Under the pieces are notes generated by a model, which was not told the origin of the DNA, made no database searches, and saw nothing but the letters and a program-made list of their open reading frames with translations. From Verrucomicrobiia bacterium (GTDB taxonomy: Bacteria; Verrucomicrobiota; Verrucomicrobiia; Verrucomicrobiales; DEV007): a stretch of DNA of 42,998 nucleotides. The position numbers and the translations under genes are program-made. The stretch is from NCBI GenBank assembly GCA_030427505.1, contig JAUICH010000038.1, forward strand, positions 1 to 42,998, given 5' to 3'. Shown here piece after piece: positions 8,769 through 15,673 of the stretch (position 1 is its first letter; the number at the start of each line of letters is the position of its first letter).

Positions 8769-10277
8769 ATGAATACCCCTCCGTCATTCCGCCTGGCGCG
8801 GCCCATTATTCTCTCGGGCATCCTAACGCTGATGCTTTTCCGTGGCGCCAACGGTAGCGAGGACGCCGCGAATTACCACACCTTTACCAATACCAGCGGC
8901 CGGTCCGTGGAGGCCCGTTTGGAAAAGGCCGAAGGCGGTGAAGTCACCATTTCCGTCCGAAGCGGGCAAGTCTATGTCATCCCCCTGGATTCGCTGTCGG
9001 CGGAAGATCAGGCTTACGTCCAGGAATGGAAGCAGCACCCGCCAGCCTCCTCTCCCGCCCCGGCCGTTGCGGCTTCGGTTACTTCTGAAGTTTCGTTGGA
9101 TAAAGTGAATGAGCTGCTGGGCCATCCCCTCTTTGCCGATGGCAATCTATGGGAAAACGATCCCGCCGCCGTGGCAAAACGCCTCAAATGGCCGGAAGAG
9201 TCCAAGACCACTTATTCCTCCAGCTACCGGAAATACGCCGGGAAAGACGACCGCCTCGCCGGGGCGCGCCCCTACTCCCTGGCCCTCTACGGAGAAGACG
9301 GAAAAGTCACCAATGTCTCCATCGTGTTCGCCAACAAGGGCGACTACTTCGGCGCCGCCGGCCGGGGAGAAGCCCACTTCATCGAAGGCAAGAAAGTTCC
9401 CGGCGGTATCGAGGGCCTCCGCCAGGTCATGAAAAACGATGCCGGGATCCTCTCCAGCACCTTCACCTCCCTGCTGGGCGAACCGGAGCAGCAGAAATTC
9501 GGAGAAGGCGAGTCCCGCCGCTGGGTGGACCGCTGGGACTGGAACGGACACGCCTTTCTGCTTTCACAGGCGGAAGACGAGTACGTCAGCCTCTCCATCG
9601 AACCCGCGTCCGTCGCGGACAACCGCGGTCAAGTCTCCCGCCAGTCCGATGCCGAGATCCGTGAGCGTGCCCATGGCAACTTGGAAAAACGGGAAAACGG
9701 AGACGTCGTCATCACGAACTTTCCCATGGTGGACCAGGGCCCCAAGGGCTACTGCGTGCCCGCCACCGTGGAGCGCTGTCTCCGCTACCTGGGCGTGCCC
9801 GCGGATATGTATCTCCTGGCCATGACAGGCAATTCAAACCTGGGCGGAGGCACGAATCCCATGGAACTGCTGGCGGCCATTTCCACCGACGTAAAGCGCA
9901 AAGGCCGCGACATCGACATCATGGAAAAAGAACTGAAACTGCGCGACCTGGCCCGCTACCTGGACGACGGCATTCCCGTGATGTGGACGCTGCAGAGCAC
10001 GCAACAGTTCAATCAAATCGCCAACCAGCGCACCAAGGAGCGGAAGACCGTCACGGACTGGGCCGCCTGGAAAGAGAGGATGCGGGAGATCAGCAAAGAA
10101 GGCGCCATGGTCAAAGACTACGGCCGCGGCCACATCGTCATCATTATCGGCTACAACGAAGAGTCAGACGAAATCGCCTTCTCCGACAGCTGGGGCAAAG
10201 GCTACGAAGAACGCTGGATCACCATCGGTGAAGCCGCCGTGGTTTCTGAAAATTTTCTCGCCGTCATCGATCTCTAG
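8769..10277 (+). CDS. Secreted SHD1-like / C39-like cysteine peptidase homologue
   Basis: A 502-residue protein. A signal or anchor helix covers roughly residues 13-29. Residues 36-88 read like an SHD1-type domain, a small beta-rich module common in PVC secreted proteins, ending LSAEDQAYVQEW. A middle domain (about 110-290) is of unknown function. The C-terminal domain (about 310-500) is papain-like of the C39 type: Cys329 in GYCVPAT, His455 in GHIVIIIGY and Asp473 in FSDSWG form a plausible catalytic triad. No transporter is fused or adjacent, so this is not a bacteriocin-leader exporter. A diverged relative lies at 27891-29195. The target is unknown. Confidence 0.8.
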   Translation: MNTPPSFRLARPIILSGILTLMLFRGANGSEDAANYHTFTNTSGRSVEARLEKAEGGEVTISVRSGQVYVIPLDSLSAEDQAYVQEWKQHPPASSPAPAVAASVTSEVSLDKVNELLGHPLFADGNLWENDPAAVAKRLKWPEESKTTYSSSYRKYAGKDDRLAGARPYSLALYGEDGKVTNVSIVFANKGDYFGAAGRGEAHFIEGKKVPGGIEGLRQVMKNDAGILSSTFTSLLGEPEQQKFGEGESRRWVDRWDWNGHAFLLSQAEDEYVSLSIEPASVADNRGQVSRQSDAEIRERAHGNLEKRENGDVVITNFPMVDQGPKGYCVPATVERCLRYLGVPADMYLLAMTGNSNLGGGTNPMELLAAISTDVKRKGRDIDIMEKELKLRDLARYLDDGIPVMWTLQSTQQFNQIANQRTKERKTVTDWAAWKERMREISKEGAMVKDYGRGHIVIIIGYNEESDEIAFSDSWGKGYEERWITIGEAAVVSENFLAVIDL

Positions 10278-10363
10278 CCTCGCGGCGTCCCGTCAGGAAA
10301 ACTGAGGATAAACGCAGACCAAAACCGCGGCCCGTTCGTATCGGCATTCATTCGTCCCCATGC

Positions 10364-10388
10364 ACCGGGCTCGCCCGGTTCTCTCTTT
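10364..10388 (+). terminator. Possible weak terminator
   Basis: A six-pair hairpin (ACCGGG-CTCG-CCCGGT) is followed by TCTCTCTTT. It lies 87 bp after the peptidase homologue and 16 bp before the DoxX gene. Confidence 0.35.
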
Positions 10389-10403
10389 ATCCGCGCCCGG
10401 CTT

Positions 10404-10838
10404 ATGAAACAGATCTTCTTCGGCAGCGCCGACTCCAGCGGGCTGCCTGCCCACTTCGTTTATATGTTGTTCCGGCTCTGGGTGGGTCTGTCCATGGCCA
10501 TCGGACACGGCTGGGCCAAATTCGAGAAGCCGGAACCTTTCATTTCCAACGTGGAAAACCTGGGCATCCCGTCCCCACACGCCCTGGCCTGGGCAGCCAT
10601 TCTTTCAGAACTGGTGGGCGGCGTCTTGATTGGGCTGGGCCTCTTCACCCGCCCCGCCGCGTTTTTTCTGGGCTGCACCATGATTGTCGCCGCCTTTGTC
10701 TCCCACGCCGGAGACCCCATCTTCTTCGACGCCCACCAGGCCAACCGGGAGTTACCTCTCATCTACCTCGCCTGCTGTGTCTTGATTGTCACCTGGGGTC
10801 CCGGTAAGTTCGGGCTGGACCGGAATTTTGATCTGTAG
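10404..10838 (+). CDS. DoxX-family membrane protein
   Basis: A 144-residue inner-membrane protein with four predicted helices (about 17-35, 60-78, 83-101 and 116-132). The motif RLWVGLSMAIGHGWAKF near the start and GLGLFTRPAAF in the middle are typical of DoxX. Members are often linked to terminal oxidases or to redox stress, but this gene has no such partner nearby. The family assignment is secure; its cellular role is not. Confidence 0.88.
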   Translation: MKQIFFGSADSSGLPAHFVYMLFRLWVGLSMAIGHGWAKFEKPEPFISNVENLGIPSPHALAWAAILSELVGGVLIGLGLFTRPAAFFLGCTMIVAAFVSHAGDPIFFDAHQANRELPLIYLACCVLIVTWGPGKFGLDRNFDL

Positions 10839-10917
10839 CGGACGGCCGTTTCCGGCCTCTGGCGTGCCCGCCACGCCCGCCGGGCAAGAGTATTCCCCAC
10901 ATCCAGAAGGCGATACA

Positions 10918-11391
10918 GTGAAAGGAAAAGGATGCGCCATTGCCGCTGCCTTCGTCGCGATTCTTGTCACGATCGCCATTAAGGTCAGCCCGAGTGACGG
11001 CGATGTCGCGACCTGGGGCGTGATCCACCATCCGGAGTTGGGAGACGCCTACCTGCGCGGCGAGTATCTTGGCCGGGGTCTCGACAGGTGGATCGGCTAC
11101 CTGGCTCACAAGGATGCGAACGATCAGTGGCACGTTTACCTGAATCCGGCTGTCCCCTCTCCTTGGCGGAAAGGACACCTCCAGGTGGAAGGGAAGGTCA
11201 TTCAAATTCACGGCGAATCCGAAATCCTCGCCGAGTATGACACTGCCAGCGGAGTCATGACCTTCAAAGAAGACGGCACGACCCTTTCCCGGGAAGAAGG
11301 GCTGAGCAGAGCCGGTAAATTTGCGGAGGATTACTCTTTACCCGGCCAGCGATCTCCCTGGTGGCGGCGGCTCCTGGATCTGGATTTGTGA
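10918..11391 (+). CDS. Membrane-anchored protein of unknown function
   Basis: A 157-residue protein. I choose the GTG at 10918 because it follows AGAAGG at a good distance and opens directly into a positively charged N-terminus with one hydrophobic helix (residues 5-22). The remainder should lie outside the cytoplasm. Its beta-rich central part (GEYLGRG ... GYLAHKDANDQWHVYLNPA) weakly resembles the N-terminal domain of the following DUF1080 protein (GEYQGLV ... VIALGDGKFQAVICPGG), so the two may share a module. It has no recognised domain name. Confidence 0.6.
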   Translation: MKGKGCAIAAAFVAILVTIAIKVSPSDGDVATWGVIHHPELGDAYLRGEYLGRGLDRWIGYLAHKDANDQWHVYLNPAVPSPWRKGHLQVEGKVIQIHGESEILAEYDTASGVMTFKEDGTTLSREEGLSRAGKFAEDYSLPGQRSPWWRRLLDLDL

Positions 11392-11450
11392 CTGCTCTCG
11401 CTCACTGAAGAGTGGAAAAGTTCCCGCGAATTTGCAACGTTGGGGACCCC

Positions 11451-12458
11451 ATGACAAAACGCACCCCCATTGCTGTCACCACCGCCGCCGTCCTTCTGCT
11501 GTCCCTCACCGGGCTAAGCCTCTGTGCCAAGGAGACCTTTCAGGCCTACACCGATCCCGCCGAAGCCGAAAAGGCGGGGCCCGGCTTTGCCTTGCAGGGC
11601 GAATACCAGGGCCTTGTCTCCGGGGAAGACCGCACCGGCGTTCAGGTCATCGCTCTGGGCGACGGAAAGTTCCAGGCCGTCATTTGTCCCGGCGGACTGC
11701 CGGGAGACGGTTGGGACGGAGAAAAGCCTCGCGCCCGTAGCGAGGGCACGCTCAGCGACACCGGCGAGGTGACTTTCCAGCACGAAGGCTGGACCGGCGT
11801 GCTGAAGGGCGGCGTCATTTCCCTGACCGCTCCGGACGGTCAGGCGGCGGGGGAACTGACCCGCGTCAGCCGGGATAGCGAAACGCTGGGGCTCGCGCCA
11901 CCGGAAGGCGCGACAGTGCTCTTCGACGGCACACCCGCCAGCCTGGAAATGTGGGAACCGGGCGCAAAAATGGAGGGCGCCCTTCTCACCCAAGGCGCCG
12001 TCAGCAAGCCAACCTTCCGCGACTGCCAGATACACGTGGAGTTTCGCCTCCCCTTCATGCCCCAGGCGCGCGGCCAGGCCCGGGGGAACAGCGGCCTCTA
12101 CGTTGCCGGCCGGTATGAGATACAGATGCTCGACAGCTTTGGCCTGGAAGGCAAAGACAACGAGTGCGGCGGCATTTACAAAGTGTCCGAGCCGGACGTG
12201 AACATGTGCTACCCGCCTCTGTCCTGGCAGACTTACGATGTGGACTACACTGCCCCGCGCTTTAACGAACAAGGCGAGAAAACCGCCAACGCCCGCGTCA
12301 CCGTCCGCCACAACGGTGTCGTCATCCACCAGGACCGCGAACTCCCCGGCCCCACCGGTGGCGCCAAAGGCAAAGATGAAAGCGTCCCCGGCCCCATCTT
12401 CCTCCAGAACCACCTGAACCCCGTCCGCTACCGGAATGTGTGGGTGGTGGAGAAGTAG
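11451..12458 (+). CDS. Secreted DUF1080 (LamG-fold) protein
   Basis: A 335-residue protein with a signal peptide (1-25); the ATG at 11451 is chosen over an upstream in-frame start for that reason. Residues 26-145 form a beta-rich domain of unknown function. From about 155 onward it is DUF1080: VLFDGT, a RGNSGLYV segment, YEIQMLDSFG and a final PIFLQNHLNPVRYRNVWV, all hallmarks of that family. DUF1080 has a concanavalin-like fold and includes 3-keto-disaccharide hydrolases, which fits the sugar oxidoreductases in this window. Its stop is 7 bp from the end of a converging gene. Confidence 0.88.
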   Translation: MTKRTPIAVTTAAVLLLSLTGLSLCAKETFQAYTDPAEAEKAGPGFALQGEYQGLVSGEDRTGVQVIALGDGKFQAVICPGGLPGDGWDGEKPRARSEGTLSDTGEVTFQHEGWTGVLKGGVISLTAPDGQAAGELTRVSRDSETLGLAPPEGATVLFDGTPASLEMWEPGAKMEGALLTQGAVSKPTFRDCQIHVEFRLPFMPQARGQARGNSGLYVAGRYEIQMLDSFGLEGKDNECGGIYKVSEPDVNMCYPPLSWQTYDVDYTAPRFNEQGEKTANARVTVRHNGVVIHQDRELPGPTGGAKGKDESVPGPIFLQNHLNPVRYRNVWVVEK

Positions 12459-12465
12459 CCACGAA

Positions 12466-13014
12466 TCACGCTTGGGGGAGAGCCTTGACGGTCACTTCCA
12501 GTTCTCCTCGGTTGTTCCCGTAGGTTTCGGAAAGGTTTCCTTCTTCGTCATAGAACCGTCCGTCACCTTCCTTATCTCTTCCGCCAGGCCAATCGTTGGC
12601 AAAGAGGAAAAGTTCCTCACTGGCGTGGGCTGTAAACTCATGCCCGCTGCCAATCACATAGACATTGTCTTCCCGGTCGTCTTTTCCCAATGCCGCGATC
12701 AGTGTCAAAAAACTAGCCCTCCGGCCCTCTCTGTCCTTCAGAACGCGAAGACGTTTGACCCTGCCCAGCTTGCTTCCCCATCCGGCGGGGTTTAGAGGAA
12801 ACCGCGCATCCCGGATGAAGAAATCGAATAAGTGTCCTCCAAAACTCTCCGGTCCGTCGGGAGAACACGGAATCGATTTGTCCATGTATGCTTCTCCTCC
12901 TGAGGCCACCTGGCTGGTAATACGGTAGCGGTGCCCCGCCTTCAATTCGATTCCGGTCGAGACCCAGGGTTCCCGCGGAGAGATCCTGAAAGCTATGTCG
13001 AAAGCTTGTTTCAC
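12466..13014 (-). CDS. PA-IL/LecA-like lectin-fold protein
   Basis: A 182-residue protein with a GTG start and no signal peptide. The C-terminal half resembles the galactose-binding lectin PA-IL of Pseudomonas: a strand ending in an Asn-Asp pair, then TYGNN, then GxLEVTV. In PA-IL the equivalent Asp, Thr and two Asn residues bind the calcium that holds the sugar. Here about 18 extra, mostly polar residues separate Asp-Trp from TYGNN. The N-terminal half (TGIELKAGHRYRIT, then a PDG turn) matches the matching PA-IL strands. Sugar binding is inferred. It follows a HlyD-like gene on the same strand by about 125 bp. Confidence 0.6.
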   Translation of the reverse strand: MKQAFDIAFRISPREPWVSTGIELKAGHRYRITSQVASGGEAYMDKSIPCSPDGPESFGGHLFDFFIRDARFPLNPAGWGSKLGRVKRLRVLKDREGRRASFLTLIAALGKDDREDNVYVIGSGHEFTAHASEELFLFANDWPGGRDKEGDGRFYDEEGNLSETYGNNRGELEVTVKALPQA

Positions 13015-13139
13015 GGCGGAATAACCGAACGGCTTAGGTCAAGCGCTACCGCAATCCCCAGCGAAGATCAATCCCACAGATCACAGCTTTCTAATCAGAC
13101 CCTTACCTTCATGCCCTCGATCCGAACTTCGGACGCGAC

Positions 13140-14171
13140 TTACTCCCCCGCTTCCACGCCCGCCAGCATCCCTTCGTCGAGCTCTGAAGGATCCACCTGA
13201 AGACTCAGCACCACGTCCCCGGTATCCAGCCAGGCTCCGACTTTCCGGGTCACTTCTGGGTCCTGAACTTTGCCAGCCGCCGGGGCGCGGACTTCCAGGC
13301 TCACCAGGGCGGCTTCCTGCTCGCCAATCTGACGGGTCAGGCGGGCGAGGTGCTTGATCTCCTCTTGATAGGCGGCCATGTGATTGGTCTCGTAGTGACG
13401 GTCCCGGCGCGCGCGGCAGGCATTGATCTCGGCCTTCAGCCGTTTCAATTGGTTCCGGGCTTCCGGATTCTCCATCAGAGCGATCAAGTCGCCCTTTTGC
13501 ACGATCTGACCGTCTTTCACATACACCTGGGAAAGGAGGCCGGAATGACCGGCCAACACTTGGCTGATCTGAAAAGAAGGCACTTTGCGGGTGGGTTCCG
13601 GCGGCTCTTCCTGTTTCACCTCCGCGGCGGGAGATTCGTAGCGGACTTCCGCCTCCTCCACCTCAGCCACGGTGGCGAGTTCAGACTGAGACCGGTCTTT
13701 GAATGAAAGCAGTCCCTTTACCTCAGTCAGCGAGACGCCGGAAAATTGAAAAGCCACTCCGCACCCCGCCAAAATCAGAACCGCCGCCGCGAGTTTCAGG
13801 ATGCCCTTGCCCCGTTGTCCGCGGTCGGGCGATGCCGGAACGCCGGTCACGACTTCGCTGGGAGCGCTGCCACACATTTGCAGCAGATGGCGTTCTTCCA
13901 TCCAGACCAGCAGGCGAAAGACATCTTCATCGTTCGGAATCGCCTGCGGCATGGTTTGCCGCATCTCATCCAACACTTCGCCAAAGGGCCGCTTTCCATC
14001 CAGGAGTCCGGCGAAATAGTACTCCCGGCTGCCAAACCTGTAAGAACGTCCGTTTAGAGGATCGCTCACGGTCATTTGTCCGCTGAAATCTCCTCCTAAA
14101 CAGCGTGAAATCTCCAAATCAGGACGCAACCGGTAGCGAACCGGCGCGAGGTGCTGAAAGGAAGCATCCAT
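13140..14171 (-). CDS. HlyD-type membrane fusion protein with N-terminal PqqD-like domain
   Basis: A 343-residue protein. Residues 1-100 look like the PqqD-type peptide-binding module often fused to such adaptors (DPLNG ... FGSREYYFAGLLDG). One membrane helix lies at about 124-146. It is followed by a lipoyl-like half motif (SGLLSQVYVKDGQIVQKGD), a coiled coil (about 240-290) and the second lipoyl half (APAAGKVQDPEV). It should bridge an inner-membrane transporter to the envelope, but no transporter, M50 peptidase or outer-membrane partner is adjacent. The frame stays open for 14 codons after the stop (to 13095), reading EVRIEGMKVRV, so the stop may be a recent truncation. Confidence 0.75.
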   Translation of the reverse strand: MDASFQHLAPVRYRLRPDLEISRCLGGDFSGQMTVSDPLNGRSYRFGSREYYFAGLLDGKRPFGEVLDEMRQTMPQAIPNDEDVFRLLVWMEERHLLQMCGSAPSEVVTGVPASPDRGQRGKGILKLAAAVLILAGCGVAFQFSGVSLTEVKGLLSFKDRSQSELATVAEVEEAEVRYESPAAEVKQEEPPEPTRKVPSFQISQVLAGHSGLLSQVYVKDGQIVQKGDLIALMENPEARNQLKRLKAEINACRARRDRHYETNHMAAYQEEIKHLARLTRQIGEQEAALVSLEVRAPAAGKVQDPEVTRKVGAWLDTGDVVLSLQVDPSELDEGMLAGVEAGE

Positions 14172-14200
14172 GGGGAAAAGGACTTGGGTGAACGAACCAA

Positions 14201-14228
14201 ATCTTACCTCAAGGCTTCATTATTTCAA
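14201..14228 (-). promoter_or_regulatory. Candidate sigma-70 promoter for the HlyD-type gene
   Basis: On the minus strand TTGAAA (14228-14223) and TAAGAT (14206-14201) are separated by 16 bp, inside an AT-rich patch that stands out from the GC-rich surroundings. Transcription would begin about 20 bp ahead of the start codon at 14171. Confidence 0.5.
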
Positions 14229-14391
14229 TAAATTTTATAATTTTAAAGCCCGAAAAATTAGGAAAAACCGGTATTTCAGGATGGTTCAAGGACCATAGAT
14301 CGCCAATCGGGGGCTCCGGCACCTTACTGATGCCTGTTCGCGTCCATTCAGCGAGGCTCTGACAGTGGTGGAAACCCATCTGGGGGGAGGA

Positions 14392-14425
14392 TTCGTGAAC
14401 GCGCTCGGAGATCGCGTTCCACCTT
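14392..14425 (+). repeat. 34-bp block of the dispersed element, copy C (partial)
   Basis: It matches 1385-1418 at 33 of 34 positions. The 25-bp companion block present in copies A and B is missing here. Confidence 0.8.
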
Positions 14426-14497
14426 TCAGCCTCGGAGCCTTGGGCTGAATTCGGAAAACTCGCTTGAGAAACGAATCCGCTCTGGGTTTCCGGCCTT

Positions 14498-15499
14498 TCA
14501 GGAACCCTTATCTTCCGCCAGGGCCGGTTCCATCTTTTCGATCTCTGCCGTGGGCGTGGCGTCCGCTTCCAGGTCTCCCAGCGCGTATTGGATGCCGTCC
14601 AGATAGTGGCGGACCACTTTCGGGTTCCAGAAGGTGTCGGGGTTGTGCCCCAGGTTCGTGTAGAACAGCCGGCCCTCGCCATAGGCGCGCAACCAGGACA
14701 CCGGCACTTGCAGGGCTTCCAGGTTTTCCGGTTTGTTGTCAGCGAATTTGGGATTGTCGAACACCGCGCGCGTCTCTGGCTTGCTCATGTCCAGGCTCAC
14801 CAAGATGCGCAGCTTTTCAGGACCCACGTAGGTCTCCGGCTTGTACCAGTAGATTTCGTCTTTGTGCCAGAAGCCTTTCCCGCCGAAGACCGCGTTCAGG
14901 GTATGCTTCGGATCGTCCAGTTTGAAGGCATAGGTCCCCTTGGACGTCCAGGGATGACCGGTAAACTGGCCTCCCATCAACGCGGCGCCTTCGGCCCATT
15001 CGTAAAAGTTGTCGCTGGCGGCATGGATGCCAACGATGCCCTTACCGCTCTTGATGAAGTCGAGAATCGCGCCCTCCTGGGCGTGATCCGGGAAAGCCAG
15101 GTGAGTCGTGTTGTTGAAAACAATGGCGTCATACTTCGCCAGGTTCTCCGGGGTAAAAACCGAGTAATCGTCCGCGATGTCCGTTTGGAACGCGCCCGTC
15201 TTTTCCCCCATCCGCTGCAGGCAATGGTTTCCCGCCTCGATGGAAGCGTGGACAAAGCCTTCACACCGGTAAAACACCAGGATGCGCCGCTCCTTTTGCG
15301 GCTTAGCCGTGGGCTCGGAGGGAATGGCCTCCAGGATGGCGTGCTTCTGGTCGTCCGTCAGCGGCTTCAGGATCGCCGCTTTCTTTTCCTCCCAGGTCTC
15401 GGGTTTCTTCTTTTCGCCTTGCTGGGCCAGCAGCATCGAAGCGGAAAGCATCCCGGCGGCGGTCAGGATGGCGAACAGACGGAGAGAAGGAGATTTCAT
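14498..15499 (-). CDS. Secreted ThuA-domain protein
   Basis: A 333-residue protein with a signal peptide ending near residue 26. The ThuA domain covers about 70-310. It shows ILVFYRCEGFVHASI, YDAIVFNNTTHL, a GIVGIHAASDNFYEW segment and the closing YGEGRLFYTNLGHNPDTFWNP, all typical. ThuA domains have the glutamine-amidotransferase-like fold but lack its catalytic cysteine. They are named from trehalose utilisation and are thought to act on or bind sugars. It is divergent from the fourth sulfatase, sharing a 174-bp upstream region. Confidence 0.9.
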   Translation of the reverse strand: MKSPSLRLFAILTAAGMLSASMLLAQQGEKKKPETWEEKKAAILKPLTDDQKHAILEAIPSEPTAKPQKERRILVFYRCEGFVHASIEAGNHCLQRMGEKTGAFQTDIADDYSVFTPENLAKYDAIVFNNTTHLAFPDHAQEGAILDFIKSGKGIVGIHAASDNFYEWAEGAALMGGQFTGHPWTSKGTYAFKLDDPKHTLNAVFGGKGFWHKDEIYWYKPETYVGPEKLRILVSLDMSKPETRAVFDNPKFADNKPENLEALQVPVSWLRAYGEGRLFYTNLGHNPDTFWNPKVVRHYLDGIQYALGDLEADATPTAEIEKMEPALAEDKGS

Positions 15500-15565
15500 G
15501 GGGATCGAAAAAATGAGGTTCGGATTTTTTACAGACCTTCACCCATAGCGAATGCCTCCCTCCGG

Positions 15566-15604
15566 CGCAATCCCACACTTTCCGCCAGGGATTACGGGAT
15601 TGCG
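15566..15604. other. Hairpin in the ThuA/sulfatase divergent region
   Basis: A perfect nine-pair inverted repeat (CGCAATCCC and GGGATTGCG) encloses 21 bases midway between the two divergent starts. It could be a regulator site or an mRNA leader structure. A T7 run follows at about 15621. Confidence 0.4.
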
Positions 15605-15673
15605 TTCCTGTCAGGCCGGGTTTTTTTGCATAGGATCGCCCTCCGACAACATTTCATAACCCTCTGACTTCGC

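Larger units (their letters stand above)
14172..14497. other. Intergenic region with AT-rich patch and repeat
   Basis: It holds the candidate promoter above, an AT-rich patch (14215-14275) and the partial third copy of the dispersed repeat (14392-14425). No gene is supported. Confidence 0.6.
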
